Source: Amorphophallus konjac (taxonomy: Eukaryota; Streptophyta; Magnoliopsida; Alismatales; Araceae). Taken from it: a DNA stretch of 64,000 nucleotides. The translations under genes and the position numbers were made by a program. The number at the start of each line of letters is the position of its first letter. Positions within the stretch are counted from its first letter, which is position 1. Below, piece by piece: positions 20,957-31,950 of this stretch. The notes under the pieces were generated by a model. The model was not told the origin of the DNA and did not search any database. It saw nothing but the letters and a program-made list of their open reading frames with translations. The stretch covers positions 77,227,731 through 77,291,730 of the forward strand of contig CM040117.1 in NCBI GenBank assembly GCA_022559845.1. Direction: 5' to 3'.

Positions 20957-23330
20957 TGATGTAGCACAGCCCAAGGATGACTAAGTATGTAATGAACAAC
21001 CTAGGACCAAGATCCACAAGCATACAAGCACTCCAATGATTGTCACAATAGCGTCTTACTCACACGGCACACGCGATCACCCGGCGGGGCCGGGGGATGA
21101 TGGCAAGGGTCCGAGGCGGGACCCAATGAGTCTAATGGACTTAGTTGGCTTAGGCTGACCACAAAGAGTCTAGGATTCTCAACTTAGTGGGCGGCTGGCC
21201 CGCAGGGTGGGGTTTGGGGTGGCACTCTTTCCCGGTCCGTGGTGGGCACCATCAAACGAACATACAAGTACGGGCCCTCTTCTCACCGTCCGACGAGCAA
21301 TCAAAGTAATACTAAACTCGCAGAAGTAAGGCTATCAAGGTTAGTATCAGAGGCTCACCTGATCGGTGTGAAGACACCGATCCCGCTCGGAGACGAGGGC
21401 GCGCCAGGAGGCGAGGGTATACACCCGATTGCCGCGGCGATGTAGCTTGACCTGAAAGTGCAAAGAGTACAACACTACGCCTCTCGCAGGAGGGGTGATC
21501 GTGGGGTGGGGATTAAGCTATTACAACCAAACACTACCTCCTCGTAGGGAGGGGCTGTAAGCCGGCCAGGCGGGGTGGGGAAAATAAGAGAGAAAAGCCG
21601 ACTCGCCGAGTTGCACCGAATCAGCTAGCTTCAGGAAAACTGGACAGGTTGCTGTTGTTGGCGCCGCCACGGGTCCAGCAGAGCTCTGAATTTGACGAAA
21701 CCACTTCCAAAACTCTCTACACTGACTAGGGATGACTCTTGAATTTTTGCTGAGCTTGGTAAAATCGTTACTGGCTGGGGCAGAGTCTGGAACCGGACAG
21801 ATTGGTTCTGCCTCTGTCTGGTGCAAAACAATGTGGCCTGTTACAGAGGGTGCCATGATCTCTACCAAGCTCTTATTTAGACGAGACCTGAACCGTTGGA
21901 ACCGTGGTCGAGTCTTCTTTCCGTCGACACCAACGGCGTGGTAGGAAGATGTCGGAGAAGATCGAGGCGATCCGATGAGTAGAGGGGTGTCAGTTCTGGC
22001 TCCTGAAAACTGACCTAACACCTTGGAGTATAAAATTCTTAACTTTAAATGTCGATGTCCAAATGCAGCTCCGCTTCTTGAGGATGAAAGAGGACTTGAG
22101 AGGGAAGATTGTTTCTGAAGAACACTTGATCTGAATCCCAAAAGGTTCGTCGTGGTCGAGCTTCCACTCTCGTTCTGGTTCCCTGCCTGTGAGAACCTGC
22201 GCAGTCGAGGGAGAATCGCTCCTACCGGCAGCTCGGTGCTCGGACGAAGATGAAACCACCTCGCCTAGAAAGCTCCTTGGACGACCTTTCCAATGGTATA
22301 TGCCATGCCACCAGAAGATGAGGGGAAGTGTCAGAGATGAAGCTGCTTCCAGGACCCGATCTTGCTGCCTGCCAACTGCTGATGGAGCTGCAACTTGGTG
22401 GTGGCAAATGGTGTAGGAGAGGGGCAACTCAGCAAGAGGGAGGTTGGCTGATGGCTGGGGAAGATGGGAAGGACGTGGCTAGGGCTTCAGGGGGTCTGGA
22501 GTGGCATGGATAGATGGAGAGGGGAGGGCTGGAGCAGCTAGAGGTGGAGATGGGGGGTGGGTGTGCACTAGAGAGAGGGTGAGTGTGAGAGGAGGATGGG
22601 GGCGAACTTGGCTATGGGAGGGAAGGGGAGGTCGACCTGGAGCTGGTATGGGGGTGGAGAGATGGGAGGGAGATTCAAAAAATGGCCTTGGGAGGGACCC
22701 CTTCAGCCTTGGGAAGATGGAGAGGTGCCTAGGGAAGTGAATGGGGTAGGTGGTGGTTGGGAAGTAGGGCTTAGATTGGTGGAGGATTACTGGGACTAGA
22801 TGGGGAGTAAAGGGGGGTTGTGGGAAGTTGTGTGGTATTAATGGAGGTAGGTGGGGGTTGGAAGTAGTGGGGAGGGGGAGGAGAGAGGGAGAGGTTCGCC
22901 CCTTTCCTTGGGGGAGAGAGAAGGAGAGCTAGAGAGAGAGAGAGGAGGGGAGAACTTTGGAGATTTGAAAGGGATTTCTTCAATATTCATCAAAAGGTGA
23001 TTACATGGAGAGAGATGGGGCCTATTTATAGGCAACCATTCTTTACATGACCAAGATGACCTTGACATTTAAACCAAAGACCCAACAAGTCCTAGACTCA
23101 ACCCATTAGGCCCATGCTAAGATACTAAGGCCCAATTACACAAAATAAGAGAAATAGACTAGACACCATGACTCAATAAAAGAAAGTGCATAAGATAAGA
23201 CTCAATAAAAATGAAAATACATAAGATGGGATCATGAAAAGGAAGATAACATGTAGAGATCACAGCCAACCCATAACAAAAGTGTGTAGTCAACCCAAGC
23301 TAGAGGGAGTGTCGTGAGATGCCCTCATCA
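20957..23330 (-). repeat. 3' LTR of the chromovirus (2374 bp)
   Basis: Starts TGATGTAGCAC and ends GCCCTCATCA (plus strand). It matches 28342-30716 nearly base for base; by eye about 2-3% differ. It holds a GA/G-rich stretch (22500-22960), a TATA box read on the minus strand (CTATAAATAG at about 23027-23036) and no gene. Confidence 0.94.
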
Positions 23331-23539
23331 AATCTCCCGGGGTGGGGAGAACTCGACCCTGTCGAGTATGAGTCCGCCTGGCTGTCGTAACGCTCCAGCA
23401 TGTCGGGGTCCGAGCGCAGCAGATCCTCCCGATTCACCCACGTATCCTCTATCGGGGGACGGTTCCTCCACCTAACCAGGTAGCGCTGATACACCTTGTG
23501 CCTAGTAATGATACTCTGCTCATCCAGTATTGCCTCTAC
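23300..23539 (-). CDS. pol: Chromovirus chromodomain and C-terminus of pol
   Basis: Minus frame continues from integrase after a TAG at 23540-23542: VEAILDEQSI, then YQRYLVRWRNRPPIEDTWV and DLLRSDPDMLERYDS. The conserved Y-L-V-R-W, D-TW and final acidic-aromatic positions are those of a chromodomain, which in chromoviruses is thought to steer integration to particular chromatin. The reading frame then passes through the PPT (GGGAGATTT) and ends at TAG 23300-23302, 31 bases inside the 3' LTR. Confidence 0.85.
   Translation of the reverse strand, partial: VEAILDEQSIITRHKVYQRYLVRWRNRPPIEDTWVNREDLLRSDPDMLERYDSQADSYSTGSSSPHPGRFDEGISRHSL
23331..23346 (-). other. Polypurine tract of the chromovirus
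   Basis: Minus strand CCACCCCGGGAGATT borders the 3' LTR end at 23330. It is coding as well (see chromodomain entry). The purine run is short and partly G-rich, so the exact start is uncertain. Confidence 0.6.
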
Positions 23540-25161
23540 CTACTCTCGTCGGTCTCTCAAGCTAGAAAGTGGAGTCCCTCCGGGAGTGTCTCTCTCAAGG
23601 CGGGGTAAAGGCTCAAGATCCTCGCTGGGTTCCACCACGGGGCCCTTGTAGGGTACCAGATCCGCCACATTGAAAGTAGGGTGCACCCCAAAGCCCTCGG
23701 GTAGGTCTAGCTCATAAGCATTACTGCCAAGTCTTTTCAGAACTCGAAAGGGTCCCGAACCCCGTGCCCTCAACTTGGAGGCAGGCCCTGGAAGGAGCCG
23801 CTCCGTCCTCACCATCACCGAATCTCCCACTTGGAACTCGCAGTGGCGCCGATGAGCATCTGCCCACCTTTTGTAAGCCTCATTGCTCTTTCCTATATGC
23901 TTGTGGATGTCATCATGCAACTCTTTGATATGCTGTGCAAAAGACTCAGCTGAGACTGACACTCTAGCATGTGGGGGAAGGGGAATAAGATCGGAAGGTT
24001 TTCTAGGCCTATAACCATGTACAACCTCAAATGGACTCTTGTCTATGGACCTATTGACAGAATCATTATAGGCAAACTCGGCTTGAGATAAGAGGAGATC
24101 CCAATTCCCAGGGTGGTCCCCTACAAGGCAACGGAGCAAGTTCCCAAGGCTTCGGTTGACGACCTCAGTCTGGCCATCGGTCTGAGGATGGTAAGCAGTG
24201 GAGAATTTGAGGAGGGTTCCCATTAGGTGCCAAAGAGTCTTTCAGAAATAACTGGTAAATTTCACATCCCGATCAGACACAATAGTCTTAGGTAATCCAT
24301 GGAGTCGGACCACCTCATCAAAGAATAATCGGGCAACCCTAGAAGCATCAGAGGTCTTGGAACATGGGATGAAGTGGGCCATTTTAGAGAACCTATCAAC
24401 CACTACAAAGATGGAATCATGTTTGCGCAAGGTCTTAGGTAGGCCAAGGATGAAGTCCATGCTCAAATCCTCCCAAGGTCGGTCTGGTATGGGTAGGGGA
24501 GTGTAAAGCCCAGTATTCTGCTTCACTTGTTTAGCTGAGGCACAAATGCGACATTGTCCCACAATGTAGGTCACATCCTTCTTGAGACTAGGCCAATGGA
24601 ATTGCCTCTCAACTAACTCTATGGTCTTTTGGACCCCAAAGTGTCCAGCTAGGCCACCACTGTGTAACTCCCAAACTAAGAAGTCCCGAAGTGAAGTCCG
24701 GGGTATGCAAAGCCTAGCTCCCTTGAATAGATACCCTTCTTGAAGTATGAACCCCTCATGTTCCTTGTGGGGCTGAGTGGAAAGGGTGTTGTAGTGAGTC
24801 CCAAAGTCGGGGCAAGTTGGATATTCTCCTTTGATTCTATCAAACCCGTTCACTTCCACTTGGATGGTGGAGAGTAAGGTTACCCGCCTACTTAGCGCAT
24901 CGGCGGCGCGGTTCTCACTACCCATCTTGTACTTGAGGATAAAGGTGTAAGTGTGAATGTATTCTACCCATCGGGCATGGCGGGCATTGAGCTTTTGTTG
25001 GGTGTTGAGGTACTTCAAAGCCTCATGGTCCGAGAAGATCACAAACTCCTTGGGTAGGAGATAGTGCCTCCAATGCCGAAGGGATTGGACCACGGCATAA
25101 AGCTCTTTGTCATATGTGGAGTACCTAGTCCTAGCCTCACAAAGTTTCTCACTAAAATAGG
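23540..25161 (-). pseudogene. pol: Chromovirus RNase H (most) and integrase
   Basis: From 25160 downwards: RNase H with [20 protein letters not shown] and AADALSRR; integrase with H...H...C-x2-C ([14 protein letters not shown]...[11 protein letters not shown]), D in [14 protein letters not shown] in [10 protein letters not shown] and E in YHPQTDGQTEVVNRSL; C-terminal GPF-type region CEFQVGDSVMVRTERLL and HPTFNVADLVPYKG. The frame is shifted relative to the RT part at about 25160-25175 by one base, has TGA at 24242-24244 (Trp expected) and TAG at 23540-23542. Confidence 0.93.
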
Positions 25162-28100
25162 CTACCGGGTGACCCTCTTGGCTAAGAATGCCCCAAACCC
25201 TACCCCGGATGCATCACAAGTGACTTCGAAGACTTTCAAGAAGTCGGGTAGGCAAAGGACCGGGGCTTGGGTCATCTTTTCCTTGAGCTCTAGGAATGCT
25301 TTGGAGGCTGCCCTAGTCCACACAAAGGTGCCTTTCTTGAGGCAATCCGTGATAGGAGTGGTGATTGTGCTAAACCCACGGATGAATCTCCTATAGAAGG
25401 TAGCTAGCCCGTGAAAGCTTCGGGCCTCATGAAGGGTCTTGGGCTCGGGCCACTCAAGAATAGCTTGGACCTTTTCAGGGTCCATGGATACCCCTTGGGA
25501 TGAGACAATAAATCCTAGGAAGGCTAGTTGATTGGTCAAGAAATAACACTTCCCGGGGTTAGCAAAGAGACTCTCCTTCCTAAGAATGGTGCACACTTGT
25601 TTGAGGTGATCAAGGTGGGCTTCCTTGGATTGACTATATATGAGGATGTCGTCAAAGTAGACAACTAGAAAGATGCCAATGAAGGGCCGGAGGACCTCGA
25701 TCATGAAGCGCATGAAGGTGCTTGGCGCATTAGAAAGGCCAAAAGGCATGACAAGCCATTCATAGAGACCGTCCTTAGTCTTAAAGGCGATTTTCCACTC
25801 GTCCCAGGGCCTAATGCAAACTTGATGGTAGCCACTCTTGAGGTCAATTTTGGAGAAGATGGTGGCTCCAGCTAGCATGTCTAACATATCATCTAACCGA
25901 GGGATGGGGAACCTATACTCGACCGTTATCTTGTTGATGGCTCGGCTATCCACACACATGCGCCAAGTTCCGTCCTTTTTGGGTGTGAGAAGAGCTGGGA
26001 TGGCACAAGGGATTTTGCTAATCCGGAGGAAGCCCTTCTTGCCCTTCTTGATGAGCTCCTCAATTTGCCTCCTGAGCTCGGCATGCTCGGTGGGGTTGAG
26101 GCGGTAGTGTGGGAGGTTGGGCAAGGTGGCCCCGGGTACAAGGTCGATGGCATGTTGCACATCGCGCATGGGTGGTAGTTTGTCCGGAAGTTCCTCGGGA
26201 AATACATCATGGAAGTCCTCAAGGAGTTGTTGGATTTCTATTAGGTGTGGGTTGGTTGGGGTGGAATCCCCGAGGCAAATGACAATGGCACACACTTGTC
26301 CCCCTTGGTTGGTCTCTTCCTCAAATTCTTTCTTTGTGATGAGGTGTAGGCTCCTAGGAGGCTTATTGATCATACTAGGATTAGGGTTTGATGGGGTGGG
26401 GTTTGGTGGGTTTGGAATAGTGGGAGGGGTAGGGGATCCCTCAAGGGAGGGGGATGCCTTCTTGGGGAGGGGGCGGGGTGGAGAGGGGTTGAGTTGGATT
26501 TTCTTCCCCTCATGAATGAAGATGCAAGTGTTTGTCTTTCCTAGAAAGGTGGCATCTACATCGTAGATCCAAGGTCGTCCTAGGAGTATACTCCCAACTT
26601 TCATTGGTAGGATGTCACACCACACTTGGCCTTGATAGGATTGGAATGTAATGGGGACAAGGCAACGAACACTAACGGGTATGGAGGTGGTATCAATCCA
26701 TGCTACCCGATATGGGTGGGGATGTGGGGAGGTGGTAAGGCCCAAAAGTTTGACGGTATCGGGTGACACCACATTCACACTACTCCCATTGTCCAAGATG
26801 ACCTTCCTAACATGGCTCCCTATCCGTATGTAGGTATGGAATATGGTGTTTCTTCTCCAATCATGCTCTTGGGTTTGAGTGAGGGTGCACCTAACCACTC
26901 CGAGGTGGGAGTCGGTGGGTGGAGGGAGTTGTTCTTGGTTGGTCTCTATGTAGTGGTTCTCATACTCCTCCTCCCATTCAAGAGAGGGTTCATATACCTC
27001 AACTTCCCCTTCAAATTCAGCTTGGGGTTGGGGGTTGGTCTCCTCTATGAGCAAGTTAGATGCTCCCTTGGTGGGGCATTGATTGGCAAAGTGTCCATAC
27101 CCATAGCACCTGAAGCATTGCTGCCCATTTTGATGGTTTGGGGCCATCTTAGTGTGAGGGGGAGTGGGTGTCGGATTGGGCCTATTGGGAGTTGTGTTTA
27201 GGGGCCCACTTGTGGGGCGGGGTGGTGGAGTGCCACTAGGAGGGGTGACCCGGGTGGGAGGAGCTCCCATGGGTGTGGGAAGGAGGCCTCCTTGGGGAGG
27301 TGGAGGGTTGGCCCGAGGTGCCATGGCTTTAGATTCCATCCCCCGAGGGGGAACCATTCGTGTATACCGAGAGAATTTCTCGGCATCCCGAGCTACTTGG
27401 TAGGCTTGCTCTAAAGTGGCTACTTAACGCATGAATAACTCCTTTTTGATATGGAATTGAAGTCCATTCCTAAAGCGGGAGAGTGTGACGGCGGGGTCCT
27501 CTTGGACTCCACACTTGAGAAGGTAGTAGTCAAACTTCTCAATGTACTCCATAACGGTCTTTCCCTCTTGGGTCAAGGCTTGCCACTCATCTAGGAGGTT
27601 TTGATGGTAGGAGGGTGGGACATATTTGAGTTTGAGTTGGTCTTTCATGGCCCCCCATGTGGTGATGGGAGCTTCCCTCCTAACTATCCTTAATGTCTCA
27701 ACATTCATCCAATGAGTCTTGGATAGTTTGGTTAATTGCATTTTTGCAAGCCGGACTCTCCTATCCTCGGTCATTGGGTACCAATCAAAATATTGGTCCA
27801 TGGCTGCCTCCCAATCTAAGTAGATGCTCGGATGATGAGACCCATCAAAGGTGGGTGCATCGACTTTCAAAAGTCTCATTAGTTGGTCATCCGGGTTGTC
27901 CCGGGGGAGTCTCTCATTCCTTCTAGGAGGTGGGTCTCTTTCCGGTTCGGGAGGGTGGTCAAGATTGAACTCTCCTATGGCTGGCTCCACATGTGGAGGT
28001 GGTTCTCTCCTATCTCCTACCCTTGGAGGAGGCCTATTTTCCTCAATTTGCTCAAGCCGGGCCGTTATATCATCAAGCCGTCCCATAATATTGGTCATAC

Positions 28101-28233
28101 CTTCCACAAGAAATCTCATGTGGTCGGGAAGCTCATGCTCATTGTGAGCGGGATTTCCTTGGGGATTGGGATTCATGGTGGTATTAGAAGAGGAGGGATT
28201 GACTTGATAATGGGATCCACTACGAGTGGTCAT
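25162..28233 (-). pseudogene. gag-pol: Chromovirus gag, protease and reverse transcriptase
   Basis: Starts ATG 28233-28231 (MTTRSGSHYQ). Gag has the pattern YLDWEAAMDQYFDWYPMTEDRRVRLAKM, LDEWQALTQEGKTVMEYIEKF, and a zinc knuckle [14 protein letters not shown] near 27075-27115. One stop, TAA at 27424-27426, divides it. Protease follows with [13 protein letters not shown] (D-N-G where D-S/T/G-G is usual) near 26765. [52 protein letters not shown] and active site [11 protein letters not shown] near 25640. RNase H starts [16 protein letters not shown] before the frameshift. Confidence 0.94.
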
Positions 28234-28341
28234 GCAAAGTTGGGAGGGCTATGCAAGGGTGTGCGGATGCACCTATGAAAGACTTAGTGTGACCCAAGAC
28301 AAGACTTGTAAGGACAAACCTTTGACCGCTCTGATACCACT
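28234..28341 (-). other. Chromovirus leader with PBS (tRNA-iMet)
   Basis: TGGTATCAGAGC on the minus strand at 28339-28328, two bases inside the LTR. About 95 bases of leader separate it from the gag ATG. Confidence 0.92.
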
Positions 28342-30716
28342 TGATGTGGCACAGCCCAAGGATGACTAAGTATGTAATGAACAACCTAGGACCAAGATCC
28401 ACAAGCATACAAGCACTCCAATGATTGTCACAATAGCGTCTTACTCACACGGCACACGCGATCACCCGGCGGGGCCGGGGGATGATGGCAAGGGTCCGAG
28501 GCGGGACCCAATGAGTTTAATGGACTTAGTTGGCTTAGGCTGACCACAAAGAGTCTAGGATTCTCAACTTAGTGGGCGGCTGGCCCGCAGGGTGGGGTTT
28601 GGGGTGGCACTCTTTCCCGGTCCGTGGTGGGCACCATCAAACGAACATACAAGTACGGGCCCTCTTCTCACCGTCCGATGAGCAATCAAAGCAATACTAA
28701 ACTCATAGAAGTAAGGCTATCAAGGTTAGTATCAGAGGCTCACCTGATCGGTGTGAAGACACCGATCCCGCTCGGAGACGAGGGCGCGCTGGGAGGCGAG
28801 GGTATACACCCGATCGCCGCGGCGATGTAGCTTGACCTGAAAGTGCAAAGAGTACAACACTATGCCTCTCGCAGGAGGGGTGATCGTGGAGTGGGGATTA
28901 AGCTATTACAACCAAACACTACCTCCTCGCAGGGAGGGGCTGTAAGCCGGCCAGGCAGGGTGGGGAAAATAAGAGAGAAAAGCCGACTCGCCGAGTTGCA
29001 CCGAATCAGCTAGCTTCAGGAAAACTGGACAGGTTGCTGTTGTTGGCACCGCCACAGGTCCAGCGGAGCTCTGAATTTGACGAAACCACTTCCAAAACTC
29101 TCTGCACTGACCAGGGATGACTCTTGAATTTTTTCTGAGCTTGGTAAAATCGTTACTGGCCGAGGCAGAGTCTGGAACCGGATAGATTGGTTCTGCCTCT
29201 ATCTGGTGCAGAACAATGTGGCCTGTTGCAGAGGGTGCCACGATCTCTACCAAACTCAGATTGAGACGAGACCTAAACCGTTGGAACCGTGGTCGAGTCT
29301 TCTTTCCGTCAGCACTAACGGCGTGGTCGGAAGATGTTGGAGAAGACCGAGGCAATCAGATGAGTAGAGGGGTGTCGGTTCTGGCTCCTGAAAACTGACC
29401 TGACACCTTGGAGTAGAAAATTCGTAACATTAAATGCCGATGTCCAAATGCAGATCCGCTTCTTGAGGATGAAAGAGGACTTGAGAGGGAAGATTGTTTC
29501 TGAAGAACACTTGATCTGAATCCCAAAATGTTCATCGTGGTCGAGCTTCCACTCTCGTTCTGGTTCCCTGCCTATGAGATCCTGCGCAGTCGAGGGAGAA
29601 TCGCTCCTACCGGCAGCTCGGTGCTCGGACGAAGATGAAACCACCTCGCCTAGAAACCTCCTTGGACGACCTTTCCAACGGTATATGCCATGCCACCAGA
29701 AGATGAGGGGAAGTGTCGGAGATGAAGCTGCTTCCAGGACCCGATCTTGCTGCCTGCCAACTGCTGATGGAGCTGCAACTTGGTGGTGGCAAATGGTGTA
29801 GGAGAGGAGCAACTCAGCAAGAGGGAGGTTGGCTGATGGATGGGGAAGATGGGAAGGATGTGGCTAGGGCTTCAGGGGGTCTGGAGTGGCAGGGATAGAT
29901 GGAGAGGGGAGGGCTGGAGCAGCTAGAGGTGGAGATGGGGGGTGGGTGTGCACTAGAGAGAGGGTGAGTGTGAGAGGAGGATGGGGGCGAACTTGGCTAT
30001 GGGAGGGAAGGGGAGGTCAACCTGGAGCTGGTATGGGGGTGGAGAGATGGGAGGGAGATTCAAAAAATGGCCTTGGGAGGGACCCCTTCAGCCTTGGGAA
30101 GATGGAGAGGTGCCTAGGGAAGTGAATGGGGTAGGTGGTGGTTGGGAAGTAGGGCTTAGATTGGTGGAGGGTTATTGGGACTAGATGGGGAGTAAAGGGG
30201 GGGTTGTGGGAAGTTTTGTGGTATTAATGGAGGTAGGTGGGGGTTGGAAGTAGTGGGGAGGGGGAGGAGAGAGGGAGAGGTTCGCCCCTTTCCTTGGGGG
30301 AGAGAGAAGGAGAGCTAGAGAGAGAGAGAGGAGGGGAGAACTTTGGAGATTTGAAAGGGATTTCTTCAATATTCATCAAAAGGTGATTACATGGAGAGAG
30401 ATGGGGCCTATTTATAGGCAACCATTCTTTACATGACCAAGATGACCTTGACATTTAAACAAAAGACCCAACAAGTCCTAGACTCAACCCATTAGGCCCA
30501 TGCTAAGATACTAAGGCCCAATTACACAAAATAAGAGAAATAGACTAGTCACCATGACTCAATAAAAGAAAGTGCATAAGATAAGACTCAATAAAAATGA
30601 AAATACATAAGATGGGATCATGAAAAGGAAGATAACATGTAGAGATCACAGCCAACCCATAACAAAAGTGTGTAGTCAACCCGAGCTAGAGGGAGTGTCA
30701 TGAGATGCCCTCATCA
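28342..30716 (-). repeat. 5' LTR of the chromovirus (2375 bp)
   Basis: TGATGTGGCAC to CCCTCATCA. The minus-strand TATA box (CTATAAATAG) lies at about 30413-30422, giving a start near 30385; the leader is GA/CT-rich with an (AG)n run near 30315-30335. No gene is visible. Confidence 0.94.
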
Positions 30717-31405
30717 TGTCAGCTCTTGACATCCTGTCGGCACTGACGAAGAACACCCCACCCGAACCTTTCGTCCGGGATTGGGGAATCAACCTTTTCT
30801 CCTTGCGTTGGCACCAGCCCCCTACCAATGAATATTTCAATAGACGAATCAACCATGTCAGCCTCTGACATCCTGTCGGCACTGATGAAGAACACCCCAC
30901 CCGAACCTTTCGTCCGGGATTGGGGAATCAACCTTCTCTCCTTGCGTTGGCACCAGCCCCCTACCAACGAATATTTCAATAGATGAATCAACCATGTCAG
31001 CTGTTGACATCCTGTCGGCACTGACGAAGAACACCCCACCCGAACCTTTCATCTGGGATTAGGGAATCAACCTTTTCTCCTTGCATTGGCACCAGCCCCG
31101 TACCAACGAATATTTCAATAGACGAATCAACCATGTCAGCCTCTGACATCCTGTCGGCACTGACGAAGAACACCCCACCCGAACCTTTCATCCGGGATTG
31201 GGGAATCAACCTTTTCTCCTTGCGTTGGCACCAGCCCGTACCAACGAATATTTCAATAGACGAATCAACCATGTCAGCTCTTGACATCCTGTCGGCACTG
31301 ACGAAGAACACCTCACCGGAACCTTTCGTCCGGGATTGGGGAATCAACCATTGCTCCTTGCGTTGGCACCAGCCCTCGTACCAACGAAAATACCAAGAGA
31401 CAATG
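30716..31405 (+). repeat. Five copies of a 139-bp tandem repeat (Tat-2 3' region)
   Basis: Unit starts at ATGTCAGC: 30716, 30855, 30994, 31133 and 31271, spacings 139, 139, 139 and 138. The last copy degrades after about 31385. A partial copy precedes the chromovirus at 20915-20956, so the array was split by it. Each unit contains GACATCCTGTCGGCACTGA and GGGATTGGGGAATCAACC. Antisense open frames across the array are a by-product of the repeat. Confidence 0.95.
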
Positions 31406-31616
31406 GTTCCTTGCTTGGTTCGGACTTTCCGTCCAAGTCGATGAATAAAAAAGGGACCTCCTTTGCTTGGCTCAGACCTTCCGTCCAAGTCCATGAACAT
31501 AAAGAAACCCCTCCTTGCTTGGCTCAGACCATCCATCCCAGTCCATGAACAAAAAAGGCGCATCCCCTTTGCTCGGCTCGGACCTCCGTCCGAGTCAGTG
31601 AATGAACAACTTTCCT
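31400..31616 (+). repeat. Four copies of a ~55-60-bp repeat
   Basis: Units carry GCTTGGCTCAGACCTTCC then GTCCAAGTCCATGAA with an A-rich tail; copies start near 31408, 31465, 31523 and 31570. Confidence 0.8.
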
Positions 31617-31950
31617 AAACCCAGCACGAGTCAACAACTCCCCCTTGGGATTGGCCTCGTCTAAGTTGCTTTGGGCCTTAGGCCCGAGACGACGCATAGA
31701 CCCTTTGTTCTCGCTTCGGTATTCACCCCATGCCGATGACTAAACCCCCACTCCGACATCTCAGTCCGCGTGCATATGCGGTGAAGCGATCCCCTCATCC
31801 CTTCGCTGAAGGAGTGAGCGCTTTCCCGTGAATTCGCATCGGACCAGCATCCCACTGGCTCGAAAGAATAGACGTCCTGTCGAAGAGCTCTAGAGTCGCG
31901 GGCCCCGCGCACTCGTCCCTCGTTTGCGCCACCCACGAGTGGGGGGCATT
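31617..31950 (+). other. Tat-2 3' spacer and PPT
   Basis: No gene. It contains CCCTTCGCTGAAGGAGTGAGCGCT near 31798, closely matching TatH at 41909, where it lies just before the antisense gene; Tat-2 lacks that gene. The PPT is GAGTGGGGGGCAT at about 31937-31949, directly before the 3' LTR. Confidence 0.75.

Larger units (their letters stand above)
20957..30716 (-). mobile_element. Chromovirus-type Ty3/gypsy retrotransposon, complete with two LTRs and TSD
   Basis: 9760 bp, minus strand: 5' LTR 30716-28342, PBS for tRNA-iMet, gag, protease, RT, RNase H, integrase, chromodomain, PPT, 3' LTR 23330-20957. LTR ends are TGATG...CATCA. The chromodomain at the integrase end identifies a chromovirus. 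RT wording ([37 protein letters not shown]) suggests the CRM group, but I cannot fix the clade. It lies inside the Tat-2 tandem repeats and is therefore younger than Tat-2. Breaks are one frameshift and three stops, so it became inactive only recently. Confidence 0.95.

Noticed and set aside
20755..20967. Lys/Glu/Arg-rich or Phe/Ser-rich small proteins at the purine tract
   Set aside because: Pure low-complexity translation of an A/G run.
21521..22427. Minus-strand open frames of 145-206 codons in the chromovirus LTR (also 28906-29812)
   Set aside because: The two LTR copies differ in length and stops of these frames, and the sequence has no domain; they overlap the promoter/leader part of the LTR.
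30676..31563. Minus-strand open frames of up to 188 codons over the 139-bp and 57-bp repeats
   Set aside because: They repeat one peptide because of the DNA repeat; there is no domain, and the array is the noncoding 3' region of Tat-2.
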